Assembly (NCBI RefSeq): GCF_007751035.1
Contig: NZ_CP036433.1
Span: 4,259,001-4,323,000 of the forward strand
Source of the DNA: Lignipirellula cremea
Lineage (GTDB): Bacteria; Planctomycetota; Planctomycetia; Pirellulales; Pirellulaceae
DNA length: 64,000 bases
Direction: 5' to 3'
Shown: positions 44,485 through 54,508 of the stretch, in pieces
Layout: every line of letters starts with the position of its first letter
How positions within the stretch are numbered: the stretch's first letter is position 1
The notes under the pieces: model-generated
Seen by the model: the letters and a program-made list of their open reading frames with translations, nothing else
Told to the model about the DNA's origin: nothing
Databases searched by the model: none
Made by a program: the position numbers and the translations under genes

Positions 44485-45841
44485 GCAGGTTGCTCGAAGT
44501 TACAGGGGTCGGAGCGGGAATCGTGGAGCAGGGTAGTTTCTCGCTGGCGGTAGAACCCAACATTCTTAGCGTACGCTGGAGTTGCTGGCGGTAGGCAAAA
44601 TGCTCAACTTCGTAACGATGTCGCTGCGAGCCCAGCCACTTTCCCGCCGGCGGCGACTGACGGGAAGCCGCTTCCGCGATGCGGGCCGCTTTTTCAGGCG
44701 CCAGACGCCGCGCCACCAGGGTCGAGGCAATGACCTGCGACTGGTAATCGGCCAGCCCCCAGAGCCCACTGTCGGGCTGGATCAGCCCCACGACAAACAG
44801 ATTGTCGTATTGCGGATGGAATATATACATCCCCAGACTGGGCCCTTCCCCCTGATCGTTCAGCAATGCCTTGTCGATGAAGGGAAAGCTGACCCGAAAG
44901 CCCGTCGCGTAAATCACCATGTCGAACGGTTCTTCCTGCCCGTCGACGAAACGCACCCTGTCGCCGCTGAGTCGGTCCACATCGGGGCGGATCTGCAGGC
45001 GTCCGTGCGCGGCATAGTAAGGGAGCAGGCTGTTCAGGATCGGGTGGCTTTGGTAGGGCTGGTGATCGGGACGAGGCAGTCCGTATCGCTCCACGGGGCC
45101 CAGGGTGATGCGCAAGCCATAGCGGGTGATCCACCGCCGGACGATGGCGGGGAACTTCCAGCGATGCAGGAATTCGCCGCACGTATCGATGGGGCGTCCG
45201 TATAAAAATTTGGGAAAAAAGTAATACCCGCGGCGCATGCTCAGGTGCACGCTTTTTGCATGGTGCATGGCGTCGACGGCAATATCGCAGCCGGAATTGC
45301 CGGCGCCCACGATCAGCACGCGGCGGTCGCGCACCTGGTCCGGCGTTTTATATTGCGAGGAATGCAGCGATTCGCCCGCAAAGGAGCCGGGGATCTCGGG
45401 CCAGGACGGATCCCAGTGATGTCCATTGGCGATCACCAGGCCGCCGTAATCCCGCGGCGGAGAGCCATCGCCGAGGGTCACCCTCCAGTGCTTGTTGACC
45501 CGTTCGACTTTCTCCACGGCCGTAGAAAAGGTTATGCGCGGGTAAAGTCCGAAGGCCTGGGCATAGGAGCGCAGATAGGCGCAGGCCTGCTGGTGGCTGG
45601 GGAATTCCGGGTAGTCCTCCGGCATGGGGAAGTCGACGTACTCGGTCATCCGTTTGGACGAAATCAGATGCGTCGACGCGCTGACGCTGCTGCAGGGCTT
45701 GCCGTAGTACCAGTTGCCGCCGACATCGTCCTCGCGCTCAAAGCAATCGAAGTCGAGGTTGCGCTGGGAGAAGTTCTTGGCCGCCGTGATGCCGCTGGCT
45801 CCGGCGCCGATAATGCAGTATTTATTGGTGAAATCGGTCAT
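44474..45841 (-). CDS. Flavin-containing monooxygenase
   Basis: 455 residues. FAD-binding GAGASG (12-17), the FMO fingerprint [11 protein letters not shown] (about 153-164), NADPH-binding GAGNSGCD and the later ATGF motif are in the right order, so this is a group B flavoprotein monooxygenase. Such enzymes oxygenate soft nucleophiles (N, S) or do Baeyer-Villiger reactions. The start at 45841 lies 12 bases after the GntP stop, and a two-helix protein gene overlaps the end. The physiological substrate is unknown. Confidence 0.92.
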   Translation of the reverse strand: MTDFTNKYCIIGAGASGITAAKNFSQRNLDFDCFEREDDVGGNWYYGKPCSSVSASTHLISSKRMTEYVDFPMPEDYPEFPSHQQACAYLRSYAQAFGLYPRITFSTAVEKVERVNKHWRVTLGDGSPPRDYGGLVIANGHHWDPSWPEIPGSFAGESLHSSQYKTPDQVRDRRVLIVGAGNSGCDIAVDAMHHAKSVHLSMRRGYYFFPKFLYGRPIDTCGEFLHRWKFPAIVRRWITRYGLRITLGPVERYGLPRPDHQPYQSHPILNSLLPYYAAHGRLQIRPDVDRLSGDRVRFVDGQEEPFDMVIYATGFRVSFPFIDKALLNDQGEGPSLGMYIFHPQYDNLFVVGLIQPDSGLWGLADYQSQVIASTLVARRLAPEKAARIAEAASRQSPPAGKWLGSQRHRYEVEHFAYRQQLQRTLRMLGSTASEKLPCSTIPAPTPVTSSNLHGI

Positions 45842-45853
45842 TTTCGATCCCGC

Positions 45854-47617
45854 TTAGCCCTGCATGGGAAACAGGGCCGCCAGCGCCATGGTCACCAGCA
45901 GTCCGCTGACCCCCATGACCACGCTCAACGGCGAAACGGTCTTCAGTCCTTCGGCTTCGGTCATGCCACTCATTTTACAAATCACCCAGAAACCGCTATC
46001 CGCCATCCAGGCCACCGGCTTGGAACCGCAACCGATCGCCATCGCCAGATAAACAGGATGGAAGTCCAGCACGCCGGGCTTCGCCAGATTGGCCAGCACG
46101 CTCACGGCGGTGATCATGGCGACGGTCGCCGATCCCTGGGCGGTGCGGATCAGGGTGGTTATGAAAAACGCCACCGGTAGGATCAGGTAGCCAGGCAAAT
46201 TGGACGTCAAATATTGGATTTCCTCTGTGACGCCCGACTCGCGGACCGCCAGCCCGAATGCTCCCCCGGCGCCGGTGATCAAAATGATCACGCCGCCGCT
46301 GGCGAGCGCCGCCTGGACCGCCTGGGTCAAGTCGACCAAACTGGTCCATCGGGTCCAGGCCAGCATCACCAAGGCAATCGCCGTCGCGATCAGCAGGGCG
46401 ATATTTTTGTCGCCCAGCAGGCTGACGGTCGGCTGGATGGCAATGGCCCAGGACGGCGGAACGGTCGTCTGGTCCAGGTAGCTGTCCATCGCCGTGCCGA
46501 TCGCAATGAACAGAACGGGGAGCACAATGGGCAAAATGGCTAGCCAAAAAGGCGGCAGCTGTGACTCGTCAGTATGCGCCAACTGCTTCATTTCAGCCAG
46601 GGTCATGTCGGGCGATTCCCTCAGGGGAATGACCATGCGGCGGTTGATCCAGCAGGCGAACAGATAGCCGCAGCCGGCGGAGAAAGTCCCGACGAGGCAG
46701 CCCATCAGGATCATCGTCAGCAGGTTGACGCCCAGTTCTTCGGCGACCAGCAATGGCCCAGGCGTCGGTGGAACCAGCGAGTGCGCCATGGTTCCGCCGG
46801 CGACGATCGTCAGAATGTAGAGCAGGTAATTCTCACCGGTCCGCATCCGCATCGCTTTGCCCAGCGGGATCATCAAATAAAAGACAGTGTCAAAAAAGAC
46901 CGGTATGCCCAGCAGGAAACCGCTGGCCACAAAGGCGGCCGGCGCCAGTTTTTGGCCGACCAGTCGCAGGGCGGTGCGGACCACGCGGTCGGCCGCCCCG
47001 CTGTCGAGCAGGCATTTGCCAATGATCGAGGCCATGGCGATCAGCAGGCCAATACTACGGCATGTATCGCCAAATCCTTTTGCCACTACGGCCGGCGCCG
47101 AAATACGGCTTTCCATCAGATCATAAGGCCGCAGGGCCAGATCGCCTTCCTGCACCGGCACCGCCGCGCCGACCCAGACCGCAATGGCAGTGCCGGCGGC
47201 CGGTTCGACCGTGTCTTCGCTGGCGGCATCGTCGACTTTATCCGCGTCGACGGCGTTGGGTTCGCCATCAGGGGAGTCGCTGGCGGGTTCCTTTGTTTTT
47301 TCGAAGCGGACGATTTTCAGCTCGCCCAGGTGGAGCGGCTCCCCTTTCCCCTGGGGACGGACCACGTAGAAGCGTTCGTCGATGGCGGCCTGGCTGGGGG
47401 ACAGCTGCAGCCGGAATTCCAGCTGTCCGCCAGCGGCGACGATCACGTCGAAGGAAACTGCCGATTTTTCCAGTTTTGGAGTATCGATTTTTGTCGGCGT
47501 CAACAGAGCCACGGTCAGGGCGGCCAGGAGCAAAGCCAGAAAGGCATGCAGTCGGAACGCAAGAATGCCGATCAGTACGATCGCAATGGCGATCGATAGT
47601 ATGAACAAGGGATGCAC
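45854..47617 (-). CDS. GntP-family permease with N-terminal insertion
   Basis: 587 residues from GTG 47617 (GAAGGAG upstream). After a first hydrophobic region (5-42) comes a soluble insertion of about 125 residues with beta-like (FDVIVAAGGQLEFRLQL) and acidic segments. The GntP core follows: GFGDTCRSIGLLIAMASIIGK, GIPVFFDTVFYLMIPLGKAM, SLVPPTPGPL, RTAQGSATVAMIT and GCGSKPVAWMADSGFW. GntP proteins import gluconate and related sugar acids with protons. The usual length is about 440-450 residues, so the insertion is distinctive. It heads an operon with the monooxygenase. Confidence 0.9.
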   Translation of the reverse strand: MHPLFILSIAIAIVLIGILAFRLHAFLALLLAALTVALLTPTKIDTPKLEKSAVSFDVIVAAGGQLEFRLQLSPSQAAIDERFYVVRPQGKGEPLHLGELKIVRFEKTKEPASDSPDGEPNAVDADKVDDAASEDTVEPAAGTAIAVWVGAAVPVQEGDLALRPYDLMESRISAPAVVAKGFGDTCRSIGLLIAMASIIGKCLLDSGAADRVVRTALRLVGQKLAPAAFVASGFLLGIPVFFDTVFYLMIPLGKAMRMRTGENYLLYILTIVAGGTMAHSLVPPTPGPLLVAEELGVNLLTMILMGCLVGTFSAGCGYLFACWINRRMVIPLRESPDMTLAEMKQLAHTDESQLPPFWLAILPIVLPVLFIAIGTAMDSYLDQTTVPPSWAIAIQPTVSLLGDKNIALLIATAIALVMLAWTRWTSLVDLTQAVQAALASGGVIILITGAGGAFGLAVRESGVTEEIQYLTSNLPGYLILPVAFFITTLIRTAQGSATVAMITAVSVLANLAKPGVLDFHPVYLAMAIGCGSKPVAWMADSGFWVICKMSGMTEAEGLKTVSPLSVVMGVSGLLVTMALAALFPMQG

Positions 47618-47771
47618 GCCAACTCCTTCACGCAGACACTAGATTTTCCGCCAGGGGGTAAATATAGGGGAGAACCAACCGCAAGTCTTCCCTTGGCGGC
47701 CGATCGTCGCAGGAAAGTCGCCCCGGCCCCCGCGCAGACGCGCGAGTCGTAATGGCGTACGATGGAGCGAA

Positions 47772-48602
47772 GTGAAAGGCGTTCAAGTTTCGAGCCGTGA
47801 TCTGACTGGAAAACCTGTCGCTGTGACTACCGAAGCAGTCGCGAATTCACCTTTGGCAAACGTCCCGCGCCAGGTTCGCCAAGGCGCCGCGGCGCTCTTG
47901 TCGTTGCTGTTTCCACCGGTTTGCACCTGTTGTGCGGCGGAAATGGCAACGCCGGGCGACGGCATCCTGCTGTGTAACGCCTGCCGGCTCCAATTGATGG
48001 ACGACGCTCCCCAGTGTCGCCGGTGCGCGGCGCCTGTCCCGGTCGTTTCCCCCGCTGGCGACTGCCCGCTATGTCGTCGGGGCAAACTGCATTTCGATGG
48101 AGCCGTAGCGCTGGGCGTCTACCGTGGGGAGTTGCGGCTGGCCATGTTACGCATCAAGCACTGGACGGAAACGCCCTTAGCGATTCAACTGGGAAAGCTG
48201 ACGGGCGGCAAAGCGGCCAGCGTATTTGCAGGCCGGGCTTTTGACCTGGCGGCCCCGATGCCGATGCATTGGCAGCGGCGGGCGATTCGCGGTTGCAATC
48301 CGGCCGAATCTCTGGCGGAATCGGCGGCTTCCCGGCTGGGGATTCCGCTTGCCCCGTCTTTGTTGCATTTTCGGCGAACAACGGAAAAACAGAATATACT
48401 TCCCCCTTCTCGACGATTTTCCAATGTTCGGCGGGCCCTTGGCGCCTCGTTGAACTACGATTTACAAAACGCCCAGGTGCTCCTGGTCGATGACACGATG
48501 ACGACGGGCGCAACCGCCAGTGAAGCCGCCCGAGCGCTCAAGCAGGCGGGAGCCGCCGGGGTTTATGTGGCGGTTGTATCCCGTGGAATTGGCTGGCGGT
48601 AG
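47772..48602 (+). CDS. comF: ComF-family phosphoribosyltransferase-like protein
   Basis: 276 residues from a GTG start. The N-terminus has a Cys4-type zinc-finger region (CTCCAAEM, CNACRLQL, CRRCAAP, CPLCRRG). The C-terminus has the PRTase fold with the PRPP loop VLLVDDTMTTGAT (around 236-248). ComF proteins take part in natural DNA uptake and recombination. It is followed within 65 bases by the DUF502 gene and then hemC; co-transcription is possible. Confidence 0.88.
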   Translation: MKGVQVSSRDLTGKPVAVTTEAVANSPLANVPRQVRQGAAALLSLLFPPVCTCCAAEMATPGDGILLCNACRLQLMDDAPQCRRCAAPVPVVSPAGDCPLCRRGKLHFDGAVALGVYRGELRLAMLRIKHWTETPLAIQLGKLTGGKAASVFAGRAFDLAAPMPMHWQRRAIRGCNPAESLAESAASRLGIPLAPSLLHFRRTTEKQNILPPSRRFSNVRRALGASLNYDLQNAQVLLVDDTMTTGATASEAARALKQAGAAGVYVAVVSRGIGWR

Positions 48603-48667
48603 CGGCGGCCAGCGACGGATCCGACAGCGCCGCTTCCCACTAGACTCGCCGAGAGACCCCGACTGCG

Positions 48668-49612
48668 ATGGACGAAACTGATCCGACGCCTGCCCTCCGA
48701 AAACATACGCACCCCTTTCGGCGCGCGTTGCTGCGCGGCCTGGGAGTGGTGCTGCCGCCCCTGTTGACGGTCGTGTTTTTCATCTGGGTCTGGAGCGTTA
48801 TTGAAACGAACGTCTTGACGCCGATGGAAGACCTTAGCCGCCAGGTCGTGGTCTGGTGTTTGCCGGCGCCGCTGGCTTCGCGTCCGGCCGACGCTTCCGG
48901 ATCGGGTGAGAACGAAGCTTTCGTCTGGCAGGATCGCGTCTATGTGCGGCTGGCCGGCCGCAAACGCTGGATTCCGAAGCAGATCCGGGATACGGTCGAT
49001 CATTCCGACCATGCGGAAACCTCTTTCCGGGCGATCGATTCCCCCTCCGCCAGCGACTACTACTGGCAATACGCCAAGATCCAGTACCTGCAGCGCACCC
49101 TGACGATTCCCATTTTTCTGCTGGTGTTTCTGCTGTCGCTGTATCTGGTGGGCAAGCTGCTGGCGGCGGGAGTCGGCCGTATTCTCTGGAATTATTTTGA
49201 GCGGCTGATTAACCAGCTGCCCATTATCCGGAATGTCTATTCCTCAGTAAAACAGGTCACCGACTTTGTGTTCAGCGAAAGCGAAGTCGAATTCAACCGT
49301 GTGGTGGCGGTCGAATATCCCCGCAAAGGGATCTGGTCGATTGGCTTTGTTACGGGCGAAAGCATGCTCGCCATTCGCGAAGCAGCCCAGGAGCCCGTGT
49401 TGACCATTTTGATGCCCACCTCGCCGATGCCGGCCACCGGTTTTACAATCACCGTTTTGCGGGGCGAGGCGGTCGATCTGGATCTCACGATCGATCAGGC
49501 GGTGCAGTTCATTGTGAGCTGCGGCGTGGTGGTGCCTCCCCATCAACAGTATTCGCCCGAATTGGTGCGCAAAGAGATCGCCGCCGCCATTGCAGCCCGG
49601 GAGCGCGAATAA
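48668..49612 (+). CDS. DUF502 membrane protein
   Basis: 314 residues, two N-terminal hydrophobic helices (LRGLGVVLPPLLTVVFFIWVW and TIPIFLLVFLLSLYLVG) separated by an unusually long soluble loop of roughly 100 residues. The DUF502 core follows (INQLPIIRNVYSSVKQVTDFVF, VVAVEYPRKGIWSIGFVTGE, MPTSPMPATGF). DUF502 proteins are of unknown function. The loop between the helices is normally shorter. The hemC start is 18 bases after its stop. Confidence 0.88.
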   Translation: MDETDPTPALRKHTHPFRRALLRGLGVVLPPLLTVVFFIWVWSVIETNVLTPMEDLSRQVVVWCLPAPLASRPADASGSGENEAFVWQDRVYVRLAGRKRWIPKQIRDTVDHSDHAETSFRAIDSPSASDYYWQYAKIQYLQRTLTIPIFLLVFLLSLYLVGKLLAAGVGRILWNYFERLINQLPIIRNVYSSVKQVTDFVFSESEVEFNRVVAVEYPRKGIWSIGFVTGESMLAIREAAQEPVLTILMPTSPMPATGFTITVLRGEAVDLDLTIDQAVQFIVSCGVVVPPHQQYSPELVRKEIAAAIAARERE

Positions 49613-49630
49613 CGCGACGCTCCAGTATTC

Positions 49631-50569
49631 ATGGAAAACACACCGCAATCCGCCGCGCGGCCGCTCCGCCTGGGAACCCGCCGTAGCGCCCTGGCCCGCT
49701 GGCAGGCCGACTGGGTCGCCGAGCAATTACGCCAGGCCGGCGTCCTCGTCGAGCTGGAGTACATCACCACCGAAGGCGATGTGAAGTCCGGCCCGCTGGG
49801 ACAGATTGGCGGGCAAGGGTTGTTCACCAAGGTCATCCAGCAAGCCCTGCTCGACGACCGCATCGACCTCGCCGTGCATAGCCTGAAAGACCTGCCGACA
49901 GAAACCGTCGCCGGCCTGCAGCTGGCTGCTTCGCCGGAACGGGAGGCGCCGGGCGATGCGCTTCTGTCCAACATTGCCGCCTCGATCGACGACCTGCCGC
50001 AAGGCGCTCGCATCGGCACGGGCAGTATGCGACGCAAAGCGCAGCTGCTGCACCGGCGACCCGATCTGCAGGTCAGCGATATCCGCGGGAATCTTGATAC
50101 ACGGATCAAAAAGCTCGACGACGGCGAATTTGATGCGATCATTCTCGCCGTGTCAGGACTGACACGCATGGGCTGGCAGGACCGCATTGCCCAGGTCATT
50201 CCGCTGGAAGTCATGCTGCCGGCCGTCGGCCAGGGGGCGCTTGGGCTGGAGATTCGCCAGGGTGACGACTGGTCGCACCAGCGCGTGGCCCCTTTGAGCG
50301 ATGTCGCCGCCATGCAGGCCGTCACGGCCGAACGCTCGCTGCTGGCCGCGCTTCGTGGCGGCTGTCTGGCTCCGGTGGGCGCTTACGCCCAGGTTGCTGA
50401 CGGCCAGGTGAGCCTGCAGGCTTGCGTGCTTTCCGGCGACGGTTCCCAGCGCGTTGCGGCCGCCGCGGTGGGACCGGCCGAACAGGCCGCGCTCATTGGC
50501 GAGCAGGTTGCCGGCGAGTTGTTGTCCCAGGGCGCCGCCGCCCTGATTGCCTCCGCCCGGTCAAACTGA
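49631..50569 (+). CDS. hemC: Hydroxymethylbilane synthase (porphobilinogen deaminase)
   Basis: 312 residues. It polymerises four porphobilinogens into hydroxymethylbilane in heme/siroheme synthesis. Typical motifs are LGTRRSALARWQAD (14-27), TTEGD, GLFTKVIQQALLDDRIDLAVHSLKDLP (Asp of the active site), IGTGSMRRKAQLL, IRGNLDTRI and the cofactor-binding Cys245 in LRGGCLAPVG. The next heme gene (hemD) is not adjacent. This is a single intact copy. Confidence 0.97.
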   Translation: MENTPQSAARPLRLGTRRSALARWQADWVAEQLRQAGVLVELEYITTEGDVKSGPLGQIGGQGLFTKVIQQALLDDRIDLAVHSLKDLPTETVAGLQLAASPEREAPGDALLSNIAASIDDLPQGARIGTGSMRRKAQLLHRRPDLQVSDIRGNLDTRIKKLDDGEFDAIILAVSGLTRMGWQDRIAQVIPLEVMLPAVGQGALGLEIRQGDDWSHQRVAPLSDVAAMQAVTAERSLLAALRGGCLAPVGAYAQVADGQVSLQACVLSGDGSQRVAAAAVGPAEQAALIGEQVAGELLSQGAAALIASARSN

Positions 50570-50940
50570 CAGGCCGGTTTCCGCCATTGCGTTCTGGCGG
50601 CATGACGAAAACGGCATGCTGCGGTCCTTCTCTATCCGCGCCCTGGTGCGCGTCGCAAGGCGACGTCTGCTGTGCACCGGCGCGGCCGATTCTCCCGGCG
50701 AGCACGCATTTGAGCACTCGTCGCAGGGCGTCTCCTGTCGGCAAACGCCCTGGAGTTGATATAGTGGGGAGGTGGCCGATCGCTGATCTGCCGGCGATAC
50801 CCCGTCAGGAGGGACCGGATCGACGTCGTCTGCGGCGACCGTGACTCCGGCACGCGCCACCTGCGCACCGCCAGCGCGTAGCAGGAAGCGCCGGCCGCGC
50901 GGTTTGAACCTTTGCACCTTTTGAGATCAGGAAAATCAAC
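50570..50940. other. Intergenic region, hemC to SMP-30
   Basis: 371 bases without a supported gene. A short stem (ccgcca/tggcgg near 50581-50600) may help end the hemC message. TATAGT at 50760-50765 could be a -10 box for the SMP-30 gene, but its -35 is weak. Confidence 0.4.
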
Positions 50941-51867
50941 ATGCTGAAGCCTCTTGCCATTGGCGTCCTATTGCTGAGTTTGTGCGGATCCCTGCAGGCG
51001 GGCGAGCCCGTCGCGGAGATCGGCAAGCTGGGAGAAGTTCGCCAGCTGCACACCGATTTGATGTTCACCGAAGGCCCCACGTCCGACGCCAAGGGGAATG
51101 TGTACTTCACCGATATCCCGGCCGACCGCATCTACAAGATCGACGCCGCGGGCGAGCTGTCCGTTTTTGTGGAGCCGGCCCAGCATGCGAACGGGCTGAT
51201 GCTGATCAAAGGTCAGTTATTCGCCTGCGAGATGGACGGCCAGATCGTCAAGTACGACGTGGCCTCCAGGAAACGCACGGTGATCTGCCCTGGCTACGAC
51301 GACAAACGATTTAATGCTCCCAACGACCTGGTCGTCGACCAGCACGGCGGGGTCTACTTTACCGACCCGCATTTCCGCGCTCCGGATCCGATGCCGCAGG
51401 ACAAGCTGGCCGTTTACTATCTGTCGGCCGAAGGGGAAACCACGCGTCTGGCCGACGATCTGAAAGCTCCCAACGGCGTGATCCTGTCGCCCGATGAAAA
51501 AACGCTGTATGTGGTTCCCAGCCTGCAGAAGCAGATGATGGCGTACCCCGTCGAAGGCCCCGGCAAACTGGGAGAGGGCCGCGTGTTTTGTGAACTGAAG
51601 CAGGCCGAAGGGGTCGACAACACAGGCGGCGACGGACTCACGATCGACAGCAAAGGGAACCTGTACATCACTTCCCGCCTGGGCCTGCAGGTGTTCTCGC
51701 CCGAGGGGAAACTGCTTGGGATTATTGAACTGCCGGAGCAGCCTTCTAACGCAGTGTTCGGCGGCAAGGGGAACAGCACGCTCTTTGTGACGGCCCGCAA
51801 ATCGGTGTATGCGATCGACACCCACGCCAAGGGACATCGTTTCCCCGGCCCCAAAGCGGCCAAATAG
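50941..51867 (+). CDS. Secreted SMP-30/gluconolactonase/LRE-like protein
   Basis: 308 residues with a signal peptide (MLKPLAIGVLLLSLCGSLQA). The six-bladed beta-propeller signature is clear: MFTEGPTSDAKGNVYFTDI with the metal-binding Glu, APNDLVVDQHGGVYFTDP, KAPNGVILSPDEKTLYV and GDGLTIDSKGNLYITSRLG. SMP-30/LRE enzymes are metal-dependent lactonases or esterases acting on sugar lactones. CAGGAAAA stands at the ribosome-binding position. Confidence 0.92.
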   Translation: MLKPLAIGVLLLSLCGSLQAGEPVAEIGKLGEVRQLHTDLMFTEGPTSDAKGNVYFTDIPADRIYKIDAAGELSVFVEPAQHANGLMLIKGQLFACEMDGQIVKYDVASRKRTVICPGYDDKRFNAPNDLVVDQHGGVYFTDPHFRAPDPMPQDKLAVYYLSAEGETTRLADDLKAPNGVILSPDEKTLYVVPSLQKQMMAYPVEGPGKLGEGRVFCELKQAEGVDNTGGDGLTIDSKGNLYITSRLGLQVFSPEGKLLGIIELPEQPSNAVFGGKGNSTLFVTARKSVYAIDTHAKGHRFPGPKAAK

Positions 51868-51994
51868 CGTTCGCGGCGAGCCGCCTGAAGAATTGACTCC
51901 AGGACCAGCCGGCGCGGGAAGTTTTCACGGACCGCGCTGGCCGCAGGAGTCGGGAATCTCTGTTTTATGCCTTTCATGCAGTCTGGATGATCGC

Positions 51995-53296
51995 GTGCCC
52001 AAGCCCAACCTATTTGACCCGCACGAGTATCGTGAGTTGACCTTTGAAGACCAGGCGCTGTTGCACCGTGGTTATCACAAGGCGATTGAAGCCCTGCGGC
52101 GGAACATTACCCCGATGGGTTTTTCGGCCTGCTCGCTGGCGGACAATTCCGTTTCAGGGACCGATGTCAACTATCGCTCGGTCTGGGCGCGCGACGGCGC
52201 CAAAACAGTCATCTGGACGCTCGACCTCGACGACGAGGATATCCGCGCCTGCCAGGCCCAGACGCTGCGCACCATTCTCGGACACCAGGCCCCGGCCGGC
52301 CAGTTGCCGGCCCATGTGCTGATCGATACCGATGAGCCGGAGTACGGCGGCGTCGGCGGCATCACGGCGATCGATGGCGCCCTGTGGATTCTGATCGCCG
52401 TGTGGCGGTACTCGACCCACACCGGCGACTATTCCATTCTCGATGAGCACGCGGATGTGATCCATCGCGCTATCCAGTGGCTCGGCTCGCTCGATTCCAA
52501 TAACTGCGGCCTGCTGGAAATTCCCGAAGCGGGCGACTGGACCGATCTGTACGCCCGCAGCTATCACGTGCTGTACGACGAAGTCCTGTGGCACCGCTGC
52601 CTGATCTGCTACAGCCAGATTCTCGGTCGCCAGGGGAACACCGAACAGCAGGCCGACTATGCAAAATGGGCCGAGCATGTCGGCAGCACCATCTTGAAAA
52701 AGTTCTGGCCCTCCACCGCCGTCGATCACACCGGCGTGGGACCCAGCTTTGCCGAAGTGCAGTACAAGCTGGGCGATTCACGCTACCTGGTCGCGCAGAT
52801 CTCGCCGTTTGGCTACAGTTGGCGCTGCGATGTCTACGGCAACCTGCTGGCCTATCTGACAAACCTGGTCAGTGACGAACGGGCCAAACTGACCTTTCAG
52901 TTTCTGTGGGGCATCGGCGTCAATGAACCCGGGCCGGTCAAGAACACCTATCCGCCCATCCACGCTGGCGATCCCGAGTGGCGGGACTACTTCACCGTGA
53001 ACCTGCTCAATCTGCCCAACCACTACCACAACGGCGGCATCTGGCCGTTCATTGGCGGGCTGTGGGTGCGCTACATTAACAAGCTGGGACACCGGGAACT
53101 GGCCCGGCGGGAACTCGTCAAGCTGGCCCAGCTTTGCTCGCATGGATCAAACTTCGAGTGGGAATTTAACGAGTGGCATCATGGCGTGACGGGCCGTCCC
53201 ATGGGGAAAGCATTTCAGGCCTGGAGTGCGGCCAGCTTCATCAAAGCCTGCCACGCTCTGCACCTCGATCCCGAATCGATGGAACACCAGGAATAG
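51995..53296 (+). CDS. GH100-type glycosidase (alkaline/neutral invertase-like)
   Basis: 433 residues from GTG 51995. Earlier starts (frame open from 51809) would overlap the SMP-30 gene and lack homology. The family is recognised by NYRSVWARDGAKTVIW (catalytic Asp region), YGGVGGITAIDGALWILIAVWRY, FNEWHHGVTGRPMGKAFQAWSA and others that fit an (alpha/alpha)6 barrel. Members hydrolyse sucrose or related glycosides in the cytosol. No signal peptide is visible. It follows the SMP-30 gene by 127 bases. Confidence 0.8.
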   Translation: MPKPNLFDPHEYRELTFEDQALLHRGYHKAIEALRRNITPMGFSACSLADNSVSGTDVNYRSVWARDGAKTVIWTLDLDDEDIRACQAQTLRTILGHQAPAGQLPAHVLIDTDEPEYGGVGGITAIDGALWILIAVWRYSTHTGDYSILDEHADVIHRAIQWLGSLDSNNCGLLEIPEAGDWTDLYARSYHVLYDEVLWHRCLICYSQILGRQGNTEQQADYAKWAEHVGSTILKKFWPSTAVDHTGVGPSFAEVQYKLGDSRYLVAQISPFGYSWRCDVYGNLLAYLTNLVSDERAKLTFQFLWGIGVNEPGPVKNTYPPIHAGDPEWRDYFTVNLLNLPNHYHNGGIWPFIGGLWVRYINKLGHRELARRELVKLAQLCSHGSNFEWEFNEWHHGVTGRPMGKAFQAWSAASFIKACHALHLDPESMEHQE

Positions 53297-53348
53297 CGCC
53301 CGCCGGACGCCAGGCGTTCTCCTTCGCTCCCAGATCCGACTGCCGAAA

Positions 53349-54320
53349 CTACCGCTGCGCCTCGGCGGCGCGGCGCAGCGATTCCACATGGTAGTCGAAC
53401 CAGACGGCTTTGAGCCTTTCGACCATCTGCTTCTGGTTGTGGCCCAGCCCCTCCAGTTCGAAGTAGGTGTGGTCCACCTCGTGCTGGACCAGGGCCTGGT
53501 GATAGTCGCGCACGGTCGGCAGATGGGTCGGGTCCTGCGTGCCGCAAGCGACCTGGATCCGCATTTCCCCTTTGATCTTCGCCAGGTTCTGTTCCAGCAG
53601 ATAAAACGAATCGTTCTCGCGGAGTCGTTCGATCTTGTCGCCCAGGTAGTACGTCGGCCAGATCCCTTCGTAATCAGGGCCGACCATCTGGGAGGTGGGA
53701 TAGACGTTCCCGGCCTGGTTAAACAGCGAGCAGAACAGTTCGGGAAACTTCATCGCCAGATGGGTTGAGCCGCGTCCGCCCATGGAAAATCCTTCAATGC
53801 AGCGACCCTGCCGGGCGGCCACGGTGCGATAGGTCGCGTCGATGTGGGGCAGCAGCTCTTTAATGACGGTTGTCTCCGCCAGATACCGCCCGTCGGCCGA
53901 GTCCTGGTACATGGTCGCCCTGCCGCCGTTGGGAAACACCATGATCATTTCCGGCCAGCGTCCGGCGGTGATCCCCTCATGCAGCACGGTCGCGTTATAG
54001 AGCGTACGCACTTCGTTCCCGCCGGCCCCGTGCAGATGGTAAATCACCGGATAGCGCTGATCCGAATCGGTCGCATAGCCGGGCGGCAGGTAAATGCAGT
54101 AGCCGATCTTTTTCTGCATCGCCTCGCTGAAGTAGGTATGGTGCGAAACGCCTTCGGGCAAAACGGCCGGATCGAACTCAGCCACCCACATGTCGTCATC
54201 GTTGCCGCGTCGGGGCGCCTTGCGCGGCGCCTGCTTTGTCTGGGGGGAATCAGGTTCGGCCAGCACAGGCGTCGCCACGGCGAGCAGGAGAGAAAAGGTC
54301 AGTAGCATGCGAACATTCAT
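53349..54320 (-). CDS. Secreted esterase of the esterase-D-like alpha/beta hydrolase family
   Basis: 323 residues from ATG 54320 (GGAAGG upstream), which exposes a signal peptide (NVRMLLTFSLLLAVATPVLA). A polar linker rich in Lys/Arg/Asp follows. The hydrolase has IYHLHGAGGNE oxyanion loop, nucleophile GFSMGGRGS and LGHNQ near the C-terminus supplying His. Similar enzymes are carbohydrate esterases (CE1-like) or feruloyl/acetyl esterases. It is divergent from the beta-propeller/dual-hydrolase/sialidase operon. Confidence 0.88.
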   Translation of the reverse strand: MNVRMLLTFSLLLAVATPVLAEPDSPQTKQAPRKAPRRGNDDDMWVAEFDPAVLPEGVSHHTYFSEAMQKKIGYCIYLPPGYATDSDQRYPVIYHLHGAGGNEVRTLYNATVLHEGITAGRWPEMIMVFPNGGRATMYQDSADGRYLAETTVIKELLPHIDATYRTVAARQGRCIEGFSMGGRGSTHLAMKFPELFCSLFNQAGNVYPTSQMVGPDYEGIWPTYYLGDKIERLRENDSFYLLEQNLAKIKGEMRIQVACGTQDPTHLPTVRDYHQALVQHEVDHTYFELEGLGHNQKQMVERLKAVWFDYHVESLRRAAEAQR

Positions 54321-54485
54321 GGCGGCGTTGCCTTCCAGGCGAACAGGTTGCGAGAGGGAAGTCAGAGCAAAAGGACGAGAGCGGTCTGCCTGCCCTGCAC
54401 AGTAGCCAGCGGCAGCCCCTGCGGCAAGCACCTGCCCCGATCCTGACGAGCCAGGCCGATATCGGGCAGGGGGCGCCATGGGCCC

Positions 54486-54508
54486 TTTTGACAATCGTAT
54501 TGTCAAAA
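54486..54508. promoter_or_regulatory. Perfect 10-bp palindrome, candidate operator
   Basis: Arms TTTTGACAAT (54486-54495) and ATTGTCAAAA (54499-54508) are exact inverse complements with CGT between. Each arm contains TTGACA, one per strand, so a dimeric repressor bound here would block divergent transcription. Confidence 0.65.

Noticed and set aside
46574-47599. Long frame opposite the GntP gene
   Set aside because: No coding pattern; the minus strand carries the permease with family motifs.
51809-51994. N-terminal extension of the GH100 gene
   Set aside because: It overlaps the SMP-30 3' end in another frame and is low in family likeness; the GTG at 51995 fits better.
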